Part shown: piece by piece, positions 10,701-22,214 of the stretch
Numbering within the stretch: position 1 is the stretch's first letter
Layout of the letters: the number at the start of each line of letters is the position of its first letter
NCBI GenBank assembly: GCA_905250125.1
Contig: CAJNOL010000208.1
Span: 76,194-140,193, forward strand
Origin: Rotaria sordida
Taxonomy: Eukaryota; Rotifera; Eurotatoria; Philodinida; Philodinidae
Length of the DNA stretch: 64,000 bases
Direction of reading: 5' to 3'
The notes under the pieces: model-generated
Told to the model about the DNA's origin: nothing
What the model saw: only the letters and a program-made list of their open reading frames with translations
Databases searched by the model: none
Translations under genes and position numbers: made by a program

Positions 10701-13700
10701 TCAATAATATAACATATTGAACGAACATACCACCTCCTTGACTGACAACTGCACTATGTTGCATTCCAATAGGTGAACTTGTCACATAATTAGTAATAGT
10801 CGCTCCAGCACAGAAAGATTGTGCGATAACTCGTTCAGTAATTGTTACATCTAGTTTTAAAATATAAATTATTGTAGGCAATGAATAAAACATCTCATGA
10901 TTTTTATTAATATCTATTTTAAATTTCGCTAATAGATTTCAAATTAAAAATTTATTTTATTATTTTCATTATAGTTATACAATACAACTTATGTTGAATG
11001 TTACATGTTTTTATCATACATTTTAAAAGAAAACTTATTTTATGCTGTTTAAACAATATCATATACATTCGAATCTTTAAACGATGATGAAAAATATTTC
11101 TACAAGTAGCAACACTTCTCAATATGAAAAATCAATCACGTAGAAGTAGGTATTACACGTATTTTCCATTAATCACGTGTATCATGTATCAACGGGTTTG
11201 TTTTGTTTTTCGACTGGAATTACTGATGTTCAAATAGTTTTGAGTCAATTTAATGAGAATGTTAAATTAGAACCAATATCCAGTCAAACAAAAAAAAACC
11301 ATAATTTTTATTGAAACAGATATGTGTCTTTCACATAGATTTATATAAAATGTTGTATTCAAAAGTTGCCGAACATGAACGAAGTTATTTATAGTTATAG
11401 ACAAAACATGAGACAATATCAAATGTTATATTCATATCAATATGTATAAAAGAAAATTTATTGTCAAGAAAGTTCTTTAATGAATAATCAAAAGAAAAAA
11501 ACAATTTTCTTACAATATATCTCAGTTATCTAATTCTGTTCATGAAAGTTGTCGATTATTGCTGATGAATAAAACTTTTTTGTATCTCTTAGTTGTGCCT
11601 ATCGACCTTATCGAAAAGAAATTAAAGATTAGATAATAAAAAATTATTTATATATTTATTAAAAAGGAAAAAGTATAGGTACCTTGCACCAAATTATTCT
11701 CTAAGATGTTGAGGTACTCAGATATATTTGAAATTAGACTTGATATTAAGGTGATAGTCGTGAAGTGAAAATTATACTACTTCAACTCGATTTTTTCAAC
11801 TAAGACAAGACTACTTTTCGAAAATAACGATTTTATTTCAAAAAAATTTTTTTACTAAAAAAAAATCGTACTTTTGATAAAAAAAATCTTTTTTTTGTTA
11901 AAAAACTGATAGCAGTTTCGAATTCCTCGACCCTAAAAACTTTTAGTCAAGTTTTATTTAAAAAAAAAATCATTATTTTCGAAAAATTGGTTTGTCTTGG
12001 TTGAAAAAATCGAATTGAAATAGTATGACCCTTACTCATGGCTATCATTTTAATATCAAATCTAATTTCAAATATGTCTGAGTACCTCAACACCTGTAGT
12101 ACCCAAAGTTGGTGCGGTGTTGGGAGTTTCAAAGCTGCATTTTCCTCCTTAATTCCTTAAATACTTTGATGGTCTTTTTTTTGTTGAAACTATTATTAGA
12201 AGCGTTAATAGAGTTATTCTATAATTAGTATTCAACTTACTGATTTGCGTTCCAATACAAGCTAAAATGAAAATATTCGATTATATATTGTATTCAAAAA
12301 ATAAATAGTATGTAGCATATTTAGAAAATGAAGGTCTTCTTATTCAAACTTTCGAACACAAGAGAGATACTATCCAAATGTAGTACTAAAGTATTTCAAT
12401 TTTTTTTGCTCTTTTGCTACAGAAGTATGAAGAATCTATTCGAAACATGAATTTGAAAATGAAATAAATCTATTGAGCAAAAAAAAAATATACCGCGGTT
12501 TGGTCGTTCGCCTATAATTTGGGGTCTCGTAGTACAACTGCTAGATGCTGAATAAGTGTAAAAGAGAAATTGAATGGGTACAGAACTCATTGGAGTAGTG
12601 TACGATGAATTGAAATAGTCTTCGATTTGCAATGCGACGACATAATACCATCCAATACGGGTAGTAGGCAATGTAAACACCAATGTACAGTTTTCTTCAT
12701 AAAGTGTTGAAATTCCATTGAGTCCCATACAAGCATCTTCACATTCATCCTTTCGATTATAATTTGTGGCTGGATTTGAATTTGACCAACGACATTTTAG
12801 AATATCAGTGCCATCATTATCCGCCATCTATATATTTTATCAGAATAGATAAGTCACTTAATAGTTCTTGCAAAAATACGAATACAATATATTGATTTCT
12901 ATATATCTTCGATGAATATCGTCTATAAGGATTTTGCCTTGTTTTTCGGAATAAATCCATGGAAGACATATAGAAACCATTATGTTAGTGCTTTATTTTT
13001 GACTTATCAATCATCATGTTATAGAATGATGATGATAAAAAGTCTAGTTTATATGGACGCAATACTAAGAGAAAAGGTTTAATTACCTGTATAACATGCA
13101 CTAGTTGTTGTCCAACAGGTTTGAAGAGAACAGGTAATGTATTTGTTACTGGACTACTATTTATATATCCATCGGGTCTTAATGCTAGATTTATTCGATT
13201 GACTAAAACCCAAGTTCCACCTGCTGCTGGATACAAATTTGGTCCGAACCATGTACTACTTGAATAGCCGATTGTAATTGATGTTGTTAATGGTAATGTA
13301 AGTGTATCATAGCGTTCACCAGCCCATGATCGGACCAACGCATTTGTATCACAGTCAGTACTTGTCATAACTGTTGATATACCACCTGACGGGAATGTTG
13401 AACTTGAACAATTAATATAGCAGATTGCCCAGTTATTCACAGGTATAGTTGTTTTATTGATGACATCACTTTCGGTACAAAGTCTAGTAAATGAGCTCCA
13501 GTTACGATTCCAAAAGTATCGTTGATGAACTTGAACTTTAACAGTAGAACCATTTGGTTGAGTACTTAATGGACGCCTGAAAAATATCAAATTTTAGTAA
13601 CTAGTTTCGTCAGAGCATTTTATTTGAGAATATTCAAATGGAATCTGCATCAGATATGTGCTCATCGATGGAGAAGAAGAGTAGCGTAGAAGTGGTCACG

Positions 13701-15431
13701 CGCCTTTATCTGAAATAATTGCTATTAAAAAAGAATCTACGTGAAATATTGAGATCTTAAGAAAACGGATTTAATCATTGACGCATTCATTCTTTATTAG
13801 ATATTATTCGCTTTATTGTCTTATTCTGATACTTATTTGTTAAGTTTATGAATTAAACTGTAACTAATTTTAATCAAAATCTGTTCTGATAACAAATCAA
13901 TCTAAAATTTGTCAATTTCATTAGGACATACATTATACTTTATTTCCCCTTAAACTTAAATTTGACCAGATAAACACTACAAACTAGATTAAGATTAAAA
14001 AACGAGCATCTTATATGTTAATATATACATATATATATATATATGTGTATGGTGATATCTTGACTAATTAAATATTCTTTGGTAGGATTTTTAACTTTTT
14101 ATGTTTGTTTATATGCGAATATTCAAAAACGAAAGATCTATTTAAACAAAGTATTATAGAATTACAAATATGAGAAAAAAATTATTCTAGATACCATTAG
14201 ACGACCGCATTACTCTTCAAGAAGACTTTCTGTCAATGATCGGCTCGGTCATTATTTAAGAACTGCCACTATCGTCATCTCTGATCAGTACAGTATTGTA
14301 CGAAAGTGATCATTGATTTTGATGCCATTTTCAACATTTCTAAAGCTTTTCATTTTTAGCATTTTGATGGAGAAGATAGACTGAAAAGATTTTAATTGGT
14401 AAAAGAACAACGATTCTCATAAAACGGTTTTTTTTTCGTACAATTTTAATAATTTTATTTTGAGAGATTATTTTACGAAAACAAGTTCATATTCGAATTC
14501 TTCATGGAAAAGTGTGTCTATTCAGTTTAATTTGACTTGAATTTAACAAAAACTTAAATCTCATATAGATCTTGAGTATTAATTGGAGCCTGAGATGAAA
14601 ACAGTTTTTCAATCTTATTTTACTCTGGTTTGACCTTAGTTTTTTTCCTTTATGATTTACTCTCAGAGTAAATTATTTTCAAACCGAAATTTCATCAAAT
14701 GTCAACACTTCATTTCAGCTTCTACTATTGATAGATATATTTGAAGAATGGCAATCATCGAAGGAGTAAGTGTAATATGATCGAAGAGAAAATAAACTGG
14801 TTATTTATAATGTTTGAAATCATATAAACCAACAGAACTAAATAGATATTAACAAAATTGTTTGCTAAAATCTTTCTTGTAAAACATTTCGAACTCATTA
14901 GGATCTTCAAGATGAAGTGAAACTAATCAGATTTAAAAGTTATACGAATACATCAAGATTCATGCAAATATAAACTCTTAATTGAAAAAAATCTATAAAA
15001 TTCTGTCTCGGATGTTTTTTAAGAGCATAGATAAAAACATGACTTAACAATTTCATTTAATATTTTGGTCAATTCTGAGAATTCTGTACTAGAAGGATTC
15101 TAGAGAAAGCAACATTCTATCGAATAGAATATGCCATCATTTTGAGCACATTTTATTTTTAAAAATAATTAACGATTCTATATAGTTCTTTATTATTGAC
15201 TGATTTGTGAGTAGTCACGACATATACTAGATTTACAATCTTTTTAAATTTCAATGAAATCTAATAGAAACTCATTTAAGAAATTGACAGTTTTGAAAAC
15301 AAGTTTCAATTATTCTGATTACTTGAAATGACATTGACTTACCATGATATGATGCCACCACGAAAATGATCTGCATTGGTCAAATCAAGAAGTAATACAA
15401 GAGTGAGAAAAATAATTTTATTCAAAATCAT
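7771..15431 (-). CDS. Twelve-exon type I transmembrane surface protein with Thr-rich stalk; family not named
   Basis: I assembled this gene from GT-AG boundaries and phase. Exons (minus): 15343-15431, 13087-13576, 12494-12827, 12241-12261, 10731-10850, 10448-10672, 10020-10211, 9938-9964, 9714-9864, 8129-8216, 8001-8074 and 7771-7944; about 660 residues. Exon 1 encodes a signal peptide (MILNKIIFLTLVLLLDLTNA) followed by DHFRGGIISW, split across intron 1. Exons 2-8 form a Cys- and Trp-containing ectodomain with many N-x-S/T sites. The motif FCAGA occurs twice (exons 5 and 6), suggesting a duplicated module. Exons 9-11 are a Thr-rich, mucin-like stalk. Exon 12 encodes a membrane helix (PVALMTVATFAGMIPLHAMG) and a short basic tail. 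All phases agree except within exon 9, where the reading frame must shift by one base between a PITSPTFW segment and the Thr-rich segment. That is either a missed small intron, an indel or an assembly error. A cell-surface adhesion or receptor role is inferred only from architecture. Confidence 0.72.
11686..12115. mobile_element. Short palindromic element (MITE-like) inside an intron of the surface-protein gene
   Basis: About 430 bp. The left arm from gcaccaa at 11686 reads on through gttgaggtactcaga and a long block to the tttcgaaaat region. The right arm repeats this as reverse complement, ending at ggtgc in 12111-12115. Arms are about 150 bp and imperfect; the centre is made of poly-A and poly-T runs. 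No coding sequence. It lies in the intron between the 21-nt exon and exon 5. No clear target duplication was found. Confidence 0.7.
14018..14048. repeat. TA/TATG microsatellite in intron 1
   Basis: Run of alternating TA with TATG/TGTA units inside the 1.77 kb first intron of the surface-protein gene. Simple-sequence DNA; no function proposed. Confidence 0.6.
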
Positions 15432-17393
15432 TATACCACCTTTTGAAATAGCACAGTTGTAAAAGTATACTTTAATGTATACAACGCAAAATAAATGAAA
15501 TGTAAATTCAAGTAATATATGGCTCTACTCAATAGTCATTATTTTGCGTCTCAGAAAAAAAAGTTGTTTGTTGATTCAATTTATATTTTTTGAGAGCACT
15601 CGTCTTGACTTAAAAGATATTTTACTTTTGATCATTTTCACGCCCTTTTTTTTCGTTGCAATTATTTAAACAGACGCCTCGTTTATTTTTGTTGACTTTT
15701 TCTCAATTGCTTAAATAACAGTTGCTGTTTTCATGCGTCCAAACAAACTTTCGTGCCATTGCCATGTTTACTTAATAAATATGAAAAAGTAAGAGGCACG
15801 GTATAAGGTTTTTCAATTACAAGAGAAAACAGTAACTAATCCACATTCAGATTATTTATTTATTGAATGAGTGCAAATAATAAGAATAGATCGTTTAGAA
15901 TATTTCAAGGTTCCATTAACTATTTTTTTTTTGTTCATATAACTCATACATCGTAGTATTCTTCGGAATAGATCACATAGAAATTCATTATTATTTGTTT
16001 AATTATACAAAAAGGAAACAATACGCTTTCATATTGTTATTCTAACTGAATCTATTAGTATTAAATCCCAGTGGATTACGTAGATTATTAGTAATGATAT
16101 TTTTTTTAACATGTCAATCATATAAGATGTTTTTTTTCTTCATCAAATTCAATTCAAACAAAACAGACAAATAACTTGGCAACAATTTTTTGTCTTCTAA
16201 TATTTTATTGCTTTAATTGTGACATGCAGCCGTACTCACGAGCTGCGTGTAAACATTCAATGCTATGACATTATATGCTTTACATTAACACTTCTGCATA
16301 TAAAAAAAAAAATATATCCAACGTAATTCGTTATTTACCAAACAAAAAAATCCACTCGAATCAATAAAAAAAATAATGGTAGATACTCTGCAATCATATT
16401 GTTTTTATTCATTCTATGCATTAAAAGTGTTCGAGATGTTTGCTTTTGCTCTAATGAAATAGATGTACACAAAAAGAATCAACAATCAGATCAAGCCAGT
16501 ACCAAATTCCTTCTCTTCTATATTAAAACATTTACAATTATGACTATTCTATAATCTAATACAGAAAAATACCATGATCCACATTATCTATTAGAATGCA
16601 AGTGAAGCTGACCAACGTAACCATATCATTATATATCGTCATTTTTCTATATCAAAAAAATTGGTTGCTTCAATGACATATTCAAAGTATTAAGTAACCA
16701 GTTAGCTTTATATCATAGAAAAAGAATAATCAGTATTGTTCTACAGTTACATAAAATGTAGCTTCAGCATAATCATTTAAATTTGAATTAACAGTTACTT
16801 TTATTGTGATTTGTTTTATTTTAAATAGTTCAATTTCAATTCTAGTTCACATGTGTATAAAAGATAATACTATGAAATAATAATAATAGTGTTAAAATTT
16901 TCTAATGTCATATGAACTATAACGGAATTCTAATAATAAAATTACGATAAATATGCATCATTCAACTTAAATTTGCATCGATTTTTCTCTGCTTAATAGA
17001 ATGTCTAAAATTAATTAGTCTAATGAAATATAATTGAATGCAAGATTTAGATAAAATAAGTTAATAATAACTGATATAATGTCTTATAAAAAATAGATTT
17101 GCATATTCCTATCAACGATGATCAAGTTAGCAGCAACAATAAGAAAAGATTTTCTATTTATAAATGTATAGAAATAGAGATCCTGTTTTTCGCCAATAAT
17201 GATGAAAGTCTTGGTGAAAATTCTATGCGTGACCTTCCGACTACCGATCGAAATATTTATTGCTTTGACCGTACCTATAATTATTATAAATCATACTATA
17301 TAGTAATACAAACGTGAATTGAATATTACTAAAGAACATCGTCAATACGATATCAATCTGCCTTGTAGAATATGTTAAAGAGGAATCCATGAC
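15432..17393. other. Intergenic, no gene recognised
   Basis: AT-rich spacer upstream of the surface-protein gene; its promoter presumably lies in the first few hundred bases past 15431. No long frame. The frame at 17099-17317 has no recognisable content. Confidence 0.45.
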
Positions 17394-18967
17394 TGATGCT
17401 CCCCGGACAGTTGCTCCCCAGACAATTGCTCTCCAGCGACAGTTGCTCCCGCGACATTTGCTCTCGTGACATTTGCTCCCCAAGGACAGTTGCTCCCCAA
17501 GGACAATTGCTCCCCGGACATTTGCTCTCATATGACAATTGCTCCCTGGATAATTGCTCTCTAATGACATTTTCTCCTATGATGTTTGCTCCCCGGACAC
17601 CTGCTTTCAAATCACATTTGCTCCCCAATTTTACTTGGCCTTAAGCTACGGTGTTTTTGTGGACAAATTCAATATAATTTTTAAAGACTTAAAAATTTGT
17701 AAAATTATGAAAAGAACGAGATGATTAGAAATTCGTACAGAATTTAAAATTCATGAAAATTCACGAATTAATTTTAAATACATAGCTAAGTTTACTGCAG
17801 TTTTATTGAAATTTCAAAAGGTGGTAGCATGGATCTATAAATATATGAAGAACATAGAACAAATAAAATAGGAAAATACTCTAGATTATCAAAGGGATTA
17901 TCACAAATGGGTGTAGGTGCAGATGTGAGTGTGGGTGTAGATATAGGTCTTTCTTTTACTCACATCCACACCCACACCTTTCCCACACCGGCGAAGAAAA
18001 GTGAGCTCCAAACTGCGTAAACTCCAAATTTGGAGCTCACTTTTTTTCTTAGTCCCTCTGCTATGATTCATAGCACCACCTAGAATGCTATTAGCATTTT
18101 CTGGGATGCTAATTGCATTTCCTATGATACTAATAGCATCGCCTGTGATGCTAAAGCCATCACTTGAGATGCTAGAGGCATTACTTGGGATGCTAGAGCA
18201 TCGCCTGGGATGCTAGAGTCATCACCTAGGATGCTAGAGGCATCGCCTGGGGTGATAATAGCATTATTTGGGATACTAGATCCATCATGTGGGATGCTAG
18301 AGGCATTGCCTGGGATGGTAGAGCCATCACCTGACATATTAGAGGCATCTCCTTGGATGCCAGAGGCATTATATGCGACGCTAGCAGTATTTTCTGGCAT
18401 GCTAGTAGCATCACAGACGATGACTCTAGCATCACAGATAATGAAATCAGCATTCCAGGCAATGCCTCTAGCGTTCCGGGCAAATTCTGTAGTATCCCAG
18501 GTGATGGCTCTAGCATCTCAGATAATGATATTAGCATCCCAGGAAATGCCTCTAGCATCCAAGGTAATGCTACTAGTGTTCTAGGTGGTGCTATAAATCA
18601 TAACAGAAGGATTGATAAGAAAAGTGAGCTCCAAATTTGGAGTTTACGTGTGGAGCTCAGTTTTCTTGACCCCCACCCCCACACCCACATCCATACCCAG
18701 ATCTACACCACAACCATCCACACCCTCGTCAACAAAAAAAACCGTAGCTTAAGGCCAAGTAAAATTGGGGAGCAAATGTGATTTGAAAGCAGGTGTCCGG
18801 GGAGCAAACATCATAGGAGAAAATGTCATTAGAGAGCAATTATCCAGGGAGCAATTGTCATATGAGAGCAAATGTCCGGGGAGCAATTGTCCTTGGGGAG
18901 CAAATGTCACGAGAGCAACTGTCGCTGGAGAGCAATTGTCGCGGGAGCAACTGTCCGGGGAGCATCA
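17394..18967. mobile_element. Large fold-back (palindromic) element, about 1.6 kb
   Basis: The outer arms begin tgatgctccccggacagttg at 17394 and end with its reverse complement at 18967. Each arm holds (outside to inside) a block of about 240 bp made of short units around GACAATTGCTCCC; a cttaagctacggt block; a GTGTGGG-rich patch; and a block of AGTGAGCTCC / AAATTTGGAGCTCACT that is itself a small palindrome. The centre (about 18060-18590) is a minisatellite whose two halves run in opposite orientation. No transposase is visible; all frames here come from the repeats. Clear target duplications were not found next to the ends. The design resembles Foldback-type elements, which move by borrowed enzymes, but family membership is not established. 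Confidence 0.75.
18060..18590. repeat. Inverted minisatellite, about 21-24 bp units
   Basis: Tandem units around GGGATGCTAGAGGCATCACCT fill the middle of the fold-back element. Up to about 18400 they read in one sense; after about 18415 they read as the reverse complement (TCTAGCATCCCAGG...). The units vary at several positions, so the array is not freshly amplified. Each unit contains the near-palindrome GATGCTAGAGGCATC, so single units can also fold. Confidence 0.75.
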
Positions 18968-20651
18968 TTCGTGTTACCGTTAAACCGTTAAAGAGATCTA
19001 CAAACAGATGATGATCAACTCAAACATAATTATTTTGCTTAATAGTCTGTTAGATATTCTTTCTTATTTACCGGAAAAACATTGAAATACTCTCAAAATT
19101 TATTCAATCGATTGATTGTTTGTTTTTAAATACTTAACTGTTATTAAAATAATCGGATAAAATAAGACAAATTCACATATAGTTCAATCGCTGATTGAGG
19201 CTAAATCATTTGATTTTAACTATTTGAATTGTTACAGGACCTATTATCGATCTTTTCAGTATTGACTTTATTTATCGATCTTGATCTTTGTATTTTCTTT
19301 GAACATTCACATTTTTTTTTGGGTACATTTTACAATGAATATATTCTCAAAATAGACTAAATCAGTAGCTCTTTTTGATCTATTTAAATTAATGGTCAAA
19401 TGTTTGACGAAACTTCGAAGAATGCAGCAGATTTCAGTCTATCGAATTCTCATCCTTTTGGATCTAAATATGACAAACTTTTCAGTCACTTGAAATGATA
19501 ATTTTGCATGTCAAAACTATACATGTGCTCAACGATAAAAGTCGATCGTTATCCATATTGAAAATGACTTATGAGTTAATAGAGAACACTAAAAAAATCC
19601 AAATTTCTTTTTAAGAAACTATCGGCACGATAGTCGGTTATATCATGTCTTCACATATAAGTTTATGAAATGGATATCATTGACTAATACAACTTCTATA
19701 GGCTATCATCGACTTATGTTTGACATCCTTAATCAGGACTCATAAGCTATTCTTATTTCTTTACCATCGTAAAATCCAACGTATCGAAGATAAAACTGTA
19801 AAATGAATTAATCTTGTCAAAAAAAAATACGCCTTCATACAAATAAATATAATCACATGTTGCACAAGGACACACAATCAATTTTAAGTTGGCATGACCA
19901 CGAAATCGAATTGTGATGCTCTAAATGAAGTTGACCAGTTGCTCATGCTGTCTCTCTATTCGTTTATATATTACTGGGGAGAAACCATTCGGAACTTGAC
20001 TACAGCAACAAGGATATGCAGTAGTGATGGAATATATGATTTATTATGAAACGTATTTCGATAACTGAAATAGACTATTGAAAAACATCGCACACTAATT
20101 GAAGGGATTCAGAAAAAGATTACAGGAGAAGACTGTGTATTGAAAATTATCTTAATCTAATGGAACATCGTACTTAACAAAAGTAAAGAATGCTACATTT
20201 TTTGAGTTGAAAAACAGAAGCAAAAATCCCAATATGTAATAAAAATAATACAGACTCTTATGATTATATTTTAAAATGTGATTAAAACATTTTTTTTCAC
20301 ATCGTTCATTAATTTATTCAATATAAATATTGGATAAATGTTAATGATGAAATATATATTCCATTGAAAATTCCTTCTAGTATACATTTTTGTATAGAAA
20401 TATCGAAAAAGTTGATTAGATCGTAATAGGTAAAATAAAAGTTCGATCACTTTCGTATCAGTCGTACAAATAAACATAATCAACAGTGAAGAAATTCATA
20501 TTAAAATATAATCGATTTTCAATAATACTGCACACTTGCTGAATTATCATGCTGATTTTTTTTAGGTTGAGGAAGAAAATAATTAACTCGAGAATGACTG
20601 ATATTTAAAAACAGCAAAGCCATTTTAAATGGAACTACTATTTGAAGTATA
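18968..20651. other. Intergenic, no gene recognised
   Basis: AT-rich spacer between the fold-back element and the sirtuin gene. Only short frames without domains, such as 20271-20483. Confidence 0.45.
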
Positions 20652-21392
20652 TTATGAAAGATGTTTTAGTAACTCAGGTAAAATGTTAATAGCTCGATCA
20701 CGTAGGCGATATCGTACAAAATCTGATACTTCAGTGTCGCCCGGATTGATTTCAATTGTAAGTGCATTGTTTTGTGCGGCGCGTAGTACTGGTTCCGCAA
20801 TGTATGGAAATACACTAGTAGTACCAATGGTAATAACAGCATCTAAACCTTGATCCATTACTTGATAAAGTTGATTTACTGCACGCATTGGTAACATCTC
20901 ACCAAATAATACGATACGTGGACGTACGAGTGAACCACACCGCTCACAACTTGGTGGAATTTTCATACCTTCAAAGTTATTAACATGTTTTTCATGATGA
21001 CAAGAAGTACAATATAAATCTTGAATATTGCCATGAATTTCTATAAGATTTTTTGTACCAGCACTTCTGTGTAGACCATCAACATTTTGTGTAAGTACAG
21101 TAAAATGTTCAAATTTCGATTGAAGAGCAACAAGTGCTTCATGTGCAGCGTTGTGTTTGGCAGCACGACAAGCGGATTCAATTTGATAGATATATTTCCA
21201 ACAGATATCTGGTCGCGTGTTCATTGTATAGCCGGAGAGCGCTTCCTCGATCGCCATGCCGTCTTCGGTCTCTTTTCCATCACTATATAGACCGCCAATG
21301 CCACGATAGGTTGGCAGTCCAGAATCGGCAGATATACCAGCACCAGTAATAGCTAATACACGTTTAGCATGACGAAGCTCTCGGGCAGCCAT
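20652..21392 (-). CDS. Sirtuin, NAD+-dependent protein deacylase (Sir2 family), bacterial-looking
   Basis: Intronless, 246 residues, the size of a bare Sir2 core. Seen: GAGISADSGLPTYRG (residues 17-31, NAD binding), TQNVDGLHRSAG (101-112), IHGN with catalytic His120, zinc ligands C128-x2-C131 and C149-x2-C152, GTTS near 196 and EINPG near 225. The family removes acyl groups from lysine, consuming NAD+. Where SIRT5-type deacylases have Tyr-x2-Arg after the small-domain Trp, this protein reads CWKYIYQIES with no Arg, so a desuccinylase preference is not supported. The compact core without extensions resembles bacterial sirtuins more than animal nuclear ones (inference). The Met at 21392 is preceded by a possible splice acceptor (TTTTATAG|GAG), so a short upstream exon, perhaps a targeting peptide, is possible but was not found. 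Confidence 0.9.
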   Translation of the reverse strand: MAARELRHAKRVLAITGAGISADSGLPTYRGIGGLYSDGKETEDGMAIEEALSGYTMNTRPDICWKYIYQIESACRAAKHNAAHEALVALQSKFEHFTVLTQNVDGLHRSAGTKNLIEIHGNIQDLYCTSCHHEKHVNNFEGMKIPPSCERCGSLVRPRIVLFGEMLPMRAVNQLYQVMDQGLDAVITIGTTSVFPYIAEPVLRAAQNNALTIEINPGDTEVSDFVRYRLRDRAINILPELLKHLS

Positions 21393-21651
21393 CTCCTATA
21401 AAATTAACCGTACACATTAACTATGGTGTTGAAGAAATCGAGAGCTTTTTTTGTACAGATAAACGTTCATAATTAACGGTAAAGACCTATCAAAGACTAT
21501 TTCTCCAAAGAAACTTACAAATTATTTTTCTCAAACAGTTTATAAGAGTAGTGAGACATTGGTAATATTTTTTAAGATGCAGGTTATTCAAAAGTATAGG
21601 ATACGTCAGAAATTCGGGGGTCTGTTTCACATCCTTCCTCACACTTAGGGA

Positions 21652-22087
21652 TGCAACGGTGACGATCATTCACCGGTCCAAACCGATTTTCATGGAGAAA
21701 AGGGATTTTTTGAGAAAATAAGCATTTCTCATAAAGATTGACGAAAGTAAATTAGAGTCGGAGAATCCGAATCTACAATCAGTTTCTCGAAACTCGGTAC
21801 TAGTTTGTTTCACAAAAAAAATTCTTTTTCTAAAAAAATTCGTGTTTTTCATACAAAACTTTTTTTCTAAGAAGAAATCGTTTCTCTTTTTTTACAACAA
21901 TCAATTTTTTTCGGAAAAAGAATTTTTTTTATGAAAAAAACGATCCTAGATTTGGATTCTCCGCCCTCGATTTACTTTCGTCAACCTTTATAAAAAAAAA
22001 CAAAACGTTATTTTCTCAAAAAACCCTTTCCTTCTTGAAAATCGGCTTGGACTGGTAACTGTACATACGGCTATCATCACCATTGCA
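21652..22087. mobile_element. Palindromic MITE-like element
   Basis: Left end TGCAACGGTGACGAT at 21652; right end is the reverse complement TGCAATGGTGATGAT ending at 22087. Arms of about 140 bp pair through AACCGATTTTC, the TTTTTTGAGAAAATAA block and TTGACGAAAGTAAAT. The centre is A/T runs. It lies in the upstream region of the sirtuin gene. The inner block (gagaatccgaatct) recurs in the element at 44.9 kb. Confidence 0.72.
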
Positions 22088-22214
22088 TTTCTACTCTTCT
22101 TATATATTTCTTTTGTTCAGAGAACACATTCCGAAAACGTGAAATTGTTTCTTCGGTGTTCTTCGATCTTGCCTTGAATCATGAGATGGTGCAACATGTA
22201 CTCTGCAAAGATTT

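Noticed and set aside
18060..18590. CRISPR-like look of regularly spaced short repeats
   Set aside because: No constant repeat with unique spacers: the whole unit repeats with drift, and the array inverts halfway. It is a minisatellite in eukaryotic DNA.
18122..18781. Several overlapping Met/Ser/Ala-rich frames on both strands
   Set aside because: They are translations of the minisatellite and fold-back arms; every frame of the repeat is open because the unit length and composition avoid stops.
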